Shown: positions 33,491 to 40,075 of the stretch, one piece after another | How the letters are laid out: each line of letters starts with the position of its first letter | Position numbering within the stretch: the stretch's first letter is position 1 | NCBI GenBank assembly: GCA_017450705.1 | Contig: JAFSTC010000108.1 | Span: 1-40,075, forward strand | Direction: 5' to 3' | Length of the DNA stretch: 40,075 nt | Source of the DNA: Lentisphaeria bacterium | GTDB lineage: Bacteria; Verrucomicrobiota; Lentisphaeria; Victivallales; Victivallaceae | Notes under the pieces: generated by a model | Databases searched by the model: none | Seen by the model: the letters and a program-made list of their open reading frames with translations, nothing else | Told to the model about the DNA's origin: nothing | Made by a program: the position numbers and the translations under genes

Positions 33491-35185
33491 ATGAATGAAT
33501 CTTCCGATGCCGGCAGGATGCCGGTGAGAGATATGGTCGTGCGCTTCGCCGTCATGCTGGCGGCCGCGGCGCTGGTCGGTTTCGGCGGCGTCGTTTCGGG
33601 AGCCATGACAGGGACGCAGTCCGCCGCCTGCGCGGTGTTCATTTCCATCATCTTCGGGACCCTCTTTTTCTGGGGGTTCCGGCTGGCCATCGCCTTCCTC
33701 GGCCTGGCCGTTCTGATCTTCAGCAAGTCCCTGGACATCCCCACTTTCGTGGCGTCGTCGTCGCTGGAAGTGATCCTCTTCCTCGTCGGTATGATGGTCA
33801 TCGTCGGTGCCTTGCGTGACCTGGGGTTCTTCACCTGGATCGTCCAGCTCATCGTTTCCATGCCGCATCTGAGCGGGAAAAAGTTCATTTTCGTGACCGC
33901 CGCCGCCAGCGCGCTCCTGGCCTGCGCCGTGGATGAGGTGACGTCGATCATCTTCATCGCCACGCTGATCTTTCAGGTCTGCGACCGGCTGAAGCTCAAC
34001 CCCACCCCCTACATCCTCATCTGCGTGCTGGCGACCAACATCGGCAGCTCCGGGACGATGATGGGCAACCCCGTGGGGATCTTCATCGGCACCAAGGGAC
34101 AGCTGACTTTCGGCGACTTCATGGTTTGGGCCTTCCCCCTGATGCTCGTTTCCCTCTTCTGTACCATCGGACTTCTGCTTTTCGTTTTCCGCCGGGATCT
34201 GGCGAAATTCGACGAAAACCTCGCCGCGCGCCTGGCCCGCGGGCTCTCCATCGCCCCCGTGGTCAAGGTCCCCTATATGCGCGGACTCATCCTGATCGCC
34301 CTGACGGTGATCGCCATCGCCTCCCATCACCAGACCGAGGAGCTGCTGGGGCTCGAGAAGAACAGCGTGCTTCTGGTCATGCCCCTCATCTGCGCGGGGA
34401 TCGTGATGATCCTCAAGCCCGACAGGGCCCGGCACTACATCGAGAAGGAGGTGGACTGGTGGACTCTCGTCTTCTTCATGCTCCTCTTCGCCGTGGCCGG
34501 AACCCTTGAGCACACCCATGTCGACCGGGTGCTGGCCGACGGATTTTCGCGGATCGCCGGCAAATCCACCGAGACGCTTGTCCCCTTCATCTTCACCGTG
34601 TCCGCCTTCGGATCAGCCTTCGTGGACAACGTGATCTTCGTCGCGGCGTTCAGCCCCGTGATCGAACAGCTGTCCGTCACGCTGAAAGATTGTCCCCTGT
34701 GGTGGGCCCTGCTCTTCGGCGCGTGCTTCGGCGGCAACATCACCATGATCGGCAGTACGGCCAACATCGTCGCCCTCGGCATGGTCGAAAAGCACTGCGG
34801 CGCCCGGATCACCTTTCTCCAGTGGTTCAGGATCGGTCTGTTCTGCACGGCGGTCTCCGGGGTCATCGCCGTCGGCGCTCTGCTCTTTTTCGCCCCGTAC
34901 ATGCCGGACCACAAGATCACGTTTGCCAAACTCGCCGCGGGCTCGGGATACGTTCCCCGGGCGAAGGCGTTCGAGGGGGAACTCACCGGGGATCTTGTCC
35001 GGGAGAAGGATGAGGTCTTTCTCGCCGGTCCCAAGGGCGCGCGGATCCGCCTCGATCTCCCGGAGAAGACGGAAAATGTGTCCGGGCGGGTCTGCGTCAC
35101 GGGTCTTTTGAGCAAAGATCCCGTCAACATTTCCCATCCCTACAAGATGCGGGTCACCCGGCTTCGGGCGATCGGAAACGACTGA
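33491..35185 (+). CDS. CitM/ArsB/NhaD-superfamily ion or dicarboxylate transporter with soluble C-terminal tail
   Basis: A 564-residue integral membrane protein with roughly 11-13 helices. Signature segments of the ion-transporter superfamily appear twice: DEVTSIIFIATLIF with TNIGSSGTMMGNPVGI, and VDNVIFVAAFSPVI with GGNITMIGSTANIV. The substrate may be Na+/H+, arsenite, citrate or another dicarboxylate; the sequence alone does not decide it. The last 85 residues after the final helix form a charged beta-rich cytoplasmic tail (EVFLAGPKGARIRLDLPE), unlike the standard ArsB length. GAGG overlapping the previous stop supplies the ribosome site, so translation is tightly coupled to the EIIA-CBS gene. 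Confidence 0.85.
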   Translation: MNESSDAGRMPVRDMVVRFAVMLAAAALVGFGGVVSGAMTGTQSAACAVFISIIFGTLFFWGFRLAIAFLGLAVLIFSKSLDIPTFVASSSLEVILFLVGMMVIVGALRDLGFFTWIVQLIVSMPHLSGKKFIFVTAAASALLACAVDEVTSIIFIATLIFQVCDRLKLNPTPYILICVLATNIGSSGTMMGNPVGIFIGTKGQLTFGDFMVWAFPLMLVSLFCTIGLLLFVFRRDLAKFDENLAARLARGLSIAPVVKVPYMRGLILIALTVIAIASHHQTEELLGLEKNSVLLVMPLICAGIVMILKPDRARHYIEKEVDWWTLVFFMLLFAVAGTLEHTHVDRVLADGFSRIAGKSTETLVPFIFTVSAFGSAFVDNVIFVAAFSPVIEQLSVTLKDCPLWWALLFGACFGGNITMIGSTANIVALGMVEKHCGARITFLQWFRIGLFCTAVSGVIAVGALLFFAPYMPDHKITFAKLAAGSGYVPRAKAFEGELTGDLVREKDEVFLAGPKGARIRLDLPEKTENVSGRVCVTGLLSKDPVNISHPYKMRVTRLRAIGND

Positions 35186-35221
35186 GCGGATCTTTCCGTT
35201 CCCGGAGGGGAGGGCACTTTC

Positions 35222-36484
35222 ATGACGGCGCTCGAGTTTTCGGAACTGCGTTACGGTCTCTTCGTCCATTTCGGGCTGTACAGCCTTCTTGCCCGCGGCG
35301 AGTGGGTCATGAACCGGGAGCAGATCCCTCCTGAGGAAATGCGCAAACTGGCTCCCCGTTTCACGGCGCGGGTCTTCGACGCCGACGCCGTCTGCCGGCT
35401 GGCCGTCGAAGGCGGCATGAAATACATCGTCTTCACCACCATGCACCATGAGGGCTTCCGCCTCTACGACACGGCCCTCTCGGACTTCAACGCCGTCAGA
35501 ACGTGCGGCCGCGATCTCGTTGCCGAGATCGTCGCCTCGGCGCGGAAGCACGGGCTCAAAACAGGACTCTATCACAGCCTCAACAACTGGTTCGACAGCC
35601 CCGACGCCGTTGCCGCGCTGGAGGATCCCCGGGATTACGCGAAATTCATCGCCAACACCTTTGCCCGTCTTGCGGAACTGGTGAAAAAATTCGATCCCGT
35701 GGATATCCTCTGGTACGACGGCTGGTGGCCCTTCAACAGCGAGCAGTGGCAGGCCCTTCGGATGAACGAAGAGATGCGGCAAATCCAGCCTCATCTGCTG
35801 TTCAACGGGCGGAACGGTCTGCCGGGAGATTTCGGCACGCCGGAGCAGCATCTTTCCGCGCCCGTCCCGTGGCGTCCCTGGGAGGCCTGCGTGACGCTCA
35901 ACGACCACTGGGGATTCCACGCCGGAGACGATAACTGGAAATCTCCCCTCGAGATCGTGAAAATGCTTTTGACCGTGGGGGCGAACCGGGGAAATCTTCT
36001 GCTCAATATCGGTCCCCGGGGCGACGGGTCGATCCCCGAAGAGTCAGTCCGCATCATCCGCCGGGTGGGGCAGTGGCTGCGGGAGGGTGGCCGGGAGGCC
36101 GTCGAAAGCTGCGATCCCATGCCCATGAGTCCCGGACTGCCCGGTCCGGGGGAGCGGGGCGACTGGGATCCCCAGGCCCGCTTCACCGCTTCCGGGAACG
36201 TGCTTTACATCTCTTTGCTCTACCGCCCGGGAGAGGTTTACACGCTGACCGGACTTCAGAACAAAGTCCTTGCCGTCACGTCGGGGGAGACGGGCGCTCT
36301 GCCCTTCACCCAGACCGGGGGAAAAGTCGTCATCTCCCTGCCGGAAGGTCTCCGGGAGCGTTTCGTGCCGGTGCTCCGGGTGGTCTGCGACGCCCCGCCG
36401 GCCGTTCTGCGCACGGGCGGCATGCGCACGCCCGCGGTCCCGCATCCGCGCTACGACCCCGTTGCGCCCGACATCATCTACTGA
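35222..36484 (+). CDS. GH29 alpha-L-fucosidase
   Basis: A 420-residue protein; a GGAGGGGAGG stretch about 8 nt before ATG 35222 is its ribosome site. The N-terminus RYGLFVHFGLYSLLARGEWVM, then MKYIVFTTMHHEGFRLYDTALSDFN and DILWYDGWWPF are classic GH29 blocks; Asp166 in WYDG is the likely nucleophile. The last 110 residues form the usual beta-sandwich. There is no signal peptide, so it probably hydrolyses fucosylated oligosaccharides (or other alpha-L-fucosides) inside the cell after import, perhaps through the MFS protein encoded 10 nt downstream. Fucose use suggests mucin, milk, plant or algal glycans as the source. Confidence 0.93.
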   Translation: MTALEFSELRYGLFVHFGLYSLLARGEWVMNREQIPPEEMRKLAPRFTARVFDADAVCRLAVEGGMKYIVFTTMHHEGFRLYDTALSDFNAVRTCGRDLVAEIVASARKHGLKTGLYHSLNNWFDSPDAVAALEDPRDYAKFIANTFARLAELVKKFDPVDILWYDGWWPFNSEQWQALRMNEEMRQIQPHLLFNGRNGLPGDFGTPEQHLSAPVPWRPWEACVTLNDHWGFHAGDDNWKSPLEIVKMLLTVGANRGNLLLNIGPRGDGSIPEESVRIIRRVGQWLREGGREAVESCDPMPMSPGLPGPGERGDWDPQARFTASGNVLYISLLYRPGEVYTLTGLQNKVLAVTSGETGALPFTQTGGKVVISLPEGLRERFVPVLRVVCDAPPAVLRTGGMRTPAVPHPRYDPVAPDIIY

Positions 36485-36494
36485 GGAGGAGCTT

Positions 36495-37790
36495 ATGCCG
36501 GAACTGCTCAAAAAGTACCGCATCCCGCTGCTGTTCATTTTCGGAACGGTTCTTTATTTCTGCGCCAACGTCCAGCGGGTGGCCATTCCCGGAGCGGTGT
36601 TCGACGAACTGCAGATGAAGTGGCATCTCTCCGCTTCGCAGGTGACGTCGTTCGGCGCCTGCTTCATGTACATTTACGCTGTTTTTCAGCTTTTCGTCGG
36701 CCTTTTCAGCGACCGCTACGGCGGCGCGCGGGTCATGGCCGCGGGCGGACTGGTTTTCGTCTTCGGCGGTTTTCTCTTCGCGTTCTCTGACAATTATTAT
36801 CTGCTCTGCCTCGGCCGTCTGCTGACCGGGCTGGGCGCCAGCGCGTTCTACTTGGGACTCGTGGCCGAATCCATCCGGTTCTTCAAAAAGAATTACGCCA
36901 TCATCATCTCGATCATCGTCATGACGGGATATGCGGGCGGCATCGTCGCCAACGCGCCGTTCTCCTTTGCCGTCAGGATGTCGAACCTGCGCACGGTGCT
37001 GGCCGGCGTCGCCGTGTTCACGCTGGCCGCGTATCTGCTCTATCTGGCCGCGTTCCGCGAAGTGCGCAAGCCGCCGATCCGCCGGGATGTGTCCTTTTCT
37101 CCCCAAAAGTTTCTGGAAATCATGAAAAGCCGCAGCAACTGGCATGTTTTCTGCTTTTCGGGCTTCAACTGGGGACTGTACTACTCGGTCCAGACCGTGA
37201 TCGGCAAAAAGTTTCTCGAGGATTACTGCCGCATTTCGACGGAGACGGCGGCGGTAGTCCTTTCGGTGACCAGCGTCATATCCTCCGTCGCCGGTTTCGT
37301 GTACGCCGTCGGCAGCAGAAAAATGGGCGACCGCCGCCGTCCCTTCTGCCTCCTCACGGGGGCCATGACGTTTTCCGTCTTTCTGATCCTGGTTCTGCTG
37401 ACGGCGCTGGATATCCGCAGCGCTCTTCCGGTGCTGCTGCTTTTCGGGCTGGCCTCGACGGCAAGTCTGTCGAGCATCGTCATTCCGATCATCAAAGAGA
37501 CCAATGACAGTCAGAACACGGGAAGCGCCGTTGCCTTCTCGAACTTCATGGCCTACATCCTCGTCGCCATTTTCGGCAATCTCATCGGCGGCGTGCTGAA
37601 CCTTTTCGCGCCCGAGCACGCCGGGAACAAACTGGTGTATTCGCGCGAGGCTTATCTTGCCGTGTTCGGCGTCATGCTTTTCTTTGCCGCGGGCGTGCTC
37701 TGGTGGGCGCTGCACATCAGGGAGACGGGCGGGAAGGGGAAGACCGTCAGTTCTCCTGCGGCAGACGGGAGCGCTCGAAAAGAGCGATGA
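36495..37790 (+). CDS. MFS transporter
   Basis: A 431-residue protein; AGGAGGAG directly after the fucosidase stop serves ATG 36495, although the frame is open further upstream. About 12 membrane helices are visible, with the MFS loop SDRYGGARVMAAGG between helices 2 and 3 and a second, similar loop SRKMGDRRRPFCLLTG in the C-terminal half. The substrate is unknown; its place after a fucosidase suggests a fucoside or fucose-containing sugar. The last 44 bases overlap, tail to tail, the 3' end of the symporter gene on the other strand. Confidence 0.9.
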   Translation: MPELLKKYRIPLLFIFGTVLYFCANVQRVAIPGAVFDELQMKWHLSASQVTSFGACFMYIYAVFQLFVGLFSDRYGGARVMAAGGLVFVFGGFLFAFSDNYYLLCLGRLLTGLGASAFYLGLVAESIRFFKKNYAIIISIIVMTGYAGGIVANAPFSFAVRMSNLRTVLAGVAVFTLAAYLLYLAAFREVRKPPIRRDVSFSPQKFLEIMKSRSNWHVFCFSGFNWGLYYSVQTVIGKKFLEDYCRISTETAAVVLSVTSVISSVAGFVYAVGSRKMGDRRRPFCLLTGAMTFSVFLILVLLTALDIRSALPVLLLFGLASTASLSSIVIPIIKETNDSQNTGSAVAFSNFMAYILVAIFGNLIGGVLNLFAPEHAGNKLVYSREAYLAVFGVMLFFAAGVLWWALHIRETGGKGKTVSSPAADGSARKER

Positions 37791-39276
37791 CGTCCCGCCC
37801 CGGCTTCGGCGTGAGCAGAGAAACGACGACGGCGGCGGCGAGGCCCGCGAGAAATCCCGGAACGATCTCGTAGATCATCGTCTTCTGGAGAAAATTGTAC
37901 CACAGCACGTCGGCGGCGAATCCCGCGACGATCCCGGCCGCGGTCCCGGCGTAGGTCAGGCGTTTCCAGAAGAGCGCGAGGATCACGGCGGGGCCGAAGG
38001 CCGAACCGAAAGCCCCCCACGCGCACGAAACCAGACTCATCAGTCCCTTGCAGTGGGGATTTCCTGCGATAAAATAGGCCGCCGCGGCGATGCCGACGAC
38101 GACGAGACGGCCCGCCCACAGCATTTCCCTGTCGGAGGCGCGGGGACGGAGAAGCGGCTTGTAGAGGTCCGACGCGAAAGCCGACGCGGAGGCCAGAAGC
38201 TGGGAGTCCGCCGTGCTCATGGCGGCGGCGAGGATGGCCGAAAGCAGGATCCCGGCGCAGAACACCGAGACCGTCACAAGTCCCGTTCCCGACCCGATCC
38301 AGCCGAAGACCGCGCGGACCATGTCGATGAAGACGAGGGTGTTGCCGTCCTGCGATCCCGTGAGGGCGTCGCCGAGGAATCTCCGTCCGACCAGTCCCAC
38401 CGCCGACGCGGCGGCGAGGATGAGCAGGATCCAGATGCACCCGATGACCTGGGATCTGCGCATCTCCTTCTCGCTTTTGACGGAGAAATACCGGATGAGG
38501 ATGTGGGGCATGCCGAAGTAGCCCAGGCCCCAGCCGAGACCGGAGACGATGTCGGCAAAGCTTTTCCAGCCTGTCCCGCCGGAGAGGAGATCGTAGTAGT
38601 TTTCGGGCAGTTTCACCGGTTTGGGGACCCAGGAGGCGCTCTCCATCATGACGACGGCGAGGAGGGGAACGAACAGCAGCGCCCCCAGCATGAGCAGTCC
38701 CTGAAAGAAGTCCGTCCAGCAGACGGCGTTGAAGCCGCCGAGGAAGGTGTAGACGACGATGACGATGCTTGCGATGAGCATGGCCGTATGGGGATCCATG
38801 CCCAGCACGGTGTTGAAGAGCGTCCCGCAGGCATACAAACTTGCGGCGGTGTAGATGCAGTAGGTGACGACGAAGACGACGGCGGAGATCACCATGATCT
38901 CCCGCCGCTTCGTGCAGAATCGCCGGGTCAGGAACTGGGGGATGGTGATGGCGTCACCGGCGGCGATGGAGCTTCTGCGCAGCACCGGGGCGACGGTCAG
39001 CCACGCGGCGACGGTCCCCAGCAGGAGCCCGATGGCGATCCAGACCTGTCCCATGCCCAGAAGGTAGATGGAGCCGGGCAGTCCCATGAGCACCCAGGCG
39101 CTCATGTCGGATGCGCCGGCCGAGAGGGCCGTGACCCAGCCGTTCATCTGCCGTCCGCCGAGAAAATAATCCTTTTCCCCCGCGGATTTTTTCCTGTCCT
39201 TGAGAAAAAAGTACAGCCCGATGCCGAGCACGAACACAAAATAAAGCAGCAGCGCCGCAAGTTCCGGTATTTTCAT
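37747..39276 (-). CDS. Sodium:solute symporter (PutP-like, SSS family)
   Basis: Start ATG 39276 has AGGGGAA about 7 nt upstream and begins with the first helix; an upstream extension of the frame crosses the promoter. The 509-residue protein shows the SSS pattern: DYFLGGRQMNGWVTALSAGASDMSAWVLMG, VYTFLGGFNAVCWTDFFQG and AAAMSTADSQLLASASAFASDLY. It closely resembles PutP sodium/proline symporters, but glycan-locus members of SSS often carry sugars or acids, so the substrate is open. Its promoter is overlapped by a LacI-type operator. The 3' end overlaps the MFS gene by 44 bp. Confidence 0.9.
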   Translation of the reverse strand: MKIPELAALLLYFVFVLGIGLYFFLKDRKKSAGEKDYFLGGRQMNGWVTALSAGASDMSAWVLMGLPGSIYLLGMGQVWIAIGLLLGTVAAWLTVAPVLRRSSIAAGDAITIPQFLTRRFCTKRREIMVISAVVFVVTYCIYTAASLYACGTLFNTVLGMDPHTAMLIASIVIVVYTFLGGFNAVCWTDFFQGLLMLGALLFVPLLAVVMMESASWVPKPVKLPENYYDLLSGGTGWKSFADIVSGLGWGLGYFGMPHILIRYFSVKSEKEMRRSQVIGCIWILLILAAASAVGLVGRRFLGDALTGSQDGNTLVFIDMVRAVFGWIGSGTGLVTVSVFCAGILLSAILAAAMSTADSQLLASASAFASDLYKPLLRPRASDREMLWAGRLVVVGIAAAAYFIAGNPHCKGLMSLVSCAWGAFGSAFGPAVILALFWKRLTYAGTAAGIVAGFAADVLWYNFLQKTMIYEIVPGFLAGLAAAVVVSLLTPKPGRDVIALFERSRLPQEN

Positions 39277-39293
39277 GACGAATTTCCCCTGGA

Positions 39294-39344
39294 TATCTTT
39301 TGAAACGGTTTTCAAAAGATACCACGTCGCCGCGGGTTTTGCAA
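39294..39344 (-). promoter_or_regulatory. Symporter promoter with LacI-type operator on the -10 box
   Basis: On the reverse strand TTGCAA (39344-39339), a 17-nt spacer and TATCTT (39321-39316) form the promoter. An inverted repeat with 12-bp arms (39294-39305 and 39310-39321, loop CGGT) covers the -10 box and start site. Its core TGAAACGGTTTTCA fits the TGNAANCGNTTNCA form of LacI/GalR-family operators. No LacI-type regulator with a helix-turn-helix of that family is encoded in the window, so it must be encoded elsewhere. Confidence 0.75.
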
Positions 39345-39447
39345 GTCCGGATCCCGCAATACCGAAAATTGACGGAGGAAGAAGCGGTGTCCCGTTTGGC
39401 TGCTTGCGGAACGGCCGCCTCTCCTCCGTCAAAGTTGATCCGGACGG

Positions 39448-40075
39448 TCACCGGAGTTTCGCGTGTTTCCGGCTGCCGATGATGAGGACGGCCAGCACGC
39501 ATCCCGCGATGAGGATGATGATCTTCACCGCCGTGCCGTGGTCCCCTTTCGGGGCGGGATCCGCAGTCTCCTTTTTGAGCGTCTGTCCCGAGACCTCCTC
39601 CGCCTTTTTCCGTTCTTCGGCGCGGCGTTTTGCGAAGTCGGCGGCTTTTTTCACCTGACGGCGGTAGGCGGCTTCAAGTTCGGGGTCGGAGAGGTTCTTT
39701 TCGATCATCTCCCGGAGTTTTTCGTTGCGCACGGGAGGCAGATCGAATTTTATCATCAGTTCCGCGTGGGTCCGCGCGATCTGCCGGACCGCATCGTGAT
39801 CGGCCTTCCAGAAATCCTTGCGGACGGCTTCCAGCATGATCCCCGTCATCTCGTGGAGCGCGGCGGGATTGTTCTTTTCGAAGAAATCCCTGACGTTGAG
39901 TTCGAGCTTGTCGTCGACGTAGACCTCCTTGTAAGCCTGCCACAGGTGATCCTCAAGCATGTCGGGTTTCATGACCTCCCAGCCGAGCGTATTGCGGAAA
40001 ACCTCCGTGAAAGCGCCGGTCGCGGGAGCTCCCTCCTTCATCATCTCTTTGATGTACTTCGGATTGAGCACGGTG
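39448..40075 (-). CDS. CobN/magnesium-chelatase-H-like protein, C-terminal part
   Basis: The frame is open to the right edge, so the gene begins outside the window; the GTG at 40071 is internal. The visible 208 residues begin NPKYIKEMMKEGAPATGAF, the ending typical of CobN-type cobaltochelatase large subunits, with GWEVMKPDMLEDHLWQAY following. After the chelatase fold comes a charged, helical stretch (AKRRAEERKKAEE) and one membrane helix (AVKIIILIAGCVLAVLIIG) with a basic tail, so the protein is membrane-anchored at its C-terminus. CobN inserts cobalt into the corrin ring; membrane-anchored homologues may have another metal-handling role. It is not obviously co-transcribed with the symporter. 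Confidence 0.8.
   Translation of the reverse strand, partial: TVLNPKYIKEMMKEGAPATGAFTEVFRNTLGWEVMKPDMLEDHLWQAYKEVYVDDKLELNVRDFFEKNNPAALHEMTGIMLEAVRKDFWKADHDAVRQIARTHAELMIKFDLPPVRNEKLREMIEKNLSDPELEAAYRRQVKKAADFAKRRAEERKKAEEVSGQTLKKETADPAPKGDHGTAVKIIILIAGCVLAVLIIGSRKHAKLR

Noticed and set aside
1-40075. Genetic-code change with TAG as a sense codon
   Set aside because: Only one internal TAG is seen, TAG also serves as an ordinary gene end at 26132, and Trp codon loss explains the internal case.

Overview
The window looks like chromosomal DNA from an anaerobic, polysaccharide-degrading member of the PVC group, most likely Lentisphaerae (Victivallis-like). The supporting signs are prepilin-type proteins with the [19 protein letters not shown] segment placed beside secreted glycan enzymes, a large surface protein with Ig-like and FG-GAP repeats, several TIM-barrel proteins of unassigned families, Gfo/Idh oxidoreductase and SGNH genes in glycan loci, a HydF ([FeFe]-hydrogenase maturation) gene and a CobN-type chelatase. 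The DNA is GC-rich except for parts of the first 6 kb. TGA is by far the commonest stop (about 20 genes), TAA is used about six times and TAG once. The taxon is inferred from gene style, not from a marker gene. I saw no rRNA, tRNA, CRISPR array or insertion sequence.

Layout. (1) 1-2268: the 3' end of a giant repeat-rich surface protein, then a small ORF bracketed by short degenerate repeats. (2) 2381-11003, forward: a locus around a GntR regulator whose sensor half resembles a family-1 solute-binding protein. The same 17-bp palindrome overlaps the -35 box of two near-identical promoters, one before a TIM-barrel enzyme (2459) and one before the regulator (4891). Downstream are a prepilin gene split by an in-frame TAG, a secreted beta-helix protein and another TIM-barrel protein. 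(3) 11178-16319, forward: secreted metallophosphoesterase, DppA-type D-aminopeptidase, HydF and a TIM-barrel enzyme, behind one promoter. (4) 31189 down to 16324, reverse: a nine-gene, 15-kb operon that reads as a glycan-use locus. In transcription order it holds a NagA-like deacetylase, a two-domain esterase, a secreted tyrosine phosphatase, prepilin, a CBM9/GH123-like enzyme, a second prepilin, a GH-like/LamG enzyme, an SGNH esterase and a Gfo/Idh oxidoreductase. A divergent GntR/LacI-type regulator (31371) faces it across a compact double promoter. (5) 32567-37790, forward: EIIA-CBS protein, SLC13/ArsB-type ion transporter, GH29 fucosidase and MFS transporter. (6) 37747-40075, reverse: a sodium:solute symporter with a LacI-type operator on its -10 box, and the C-terminal end of a CobN-like protein.

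How it fits together. Secreted or surface enzymes would cut and de-esterify complex, probably amino-sugar- or fucose-bearing glycans; the MFS and symporter proteins would import products; the cytoplasmic fucosidase, NagA-like enzyme and oxidoreductase would process them. Three separate pairs of a prepilin-type gene followed at once by a secreted carbohydrate enzyme are the most distinctive recurrent pattern and the best candidate for an undescribed system. The in-frame TAG in one of these prepilin genes, and the TAG end of another that sits in frame with its partner enzyme, deserve checking first.
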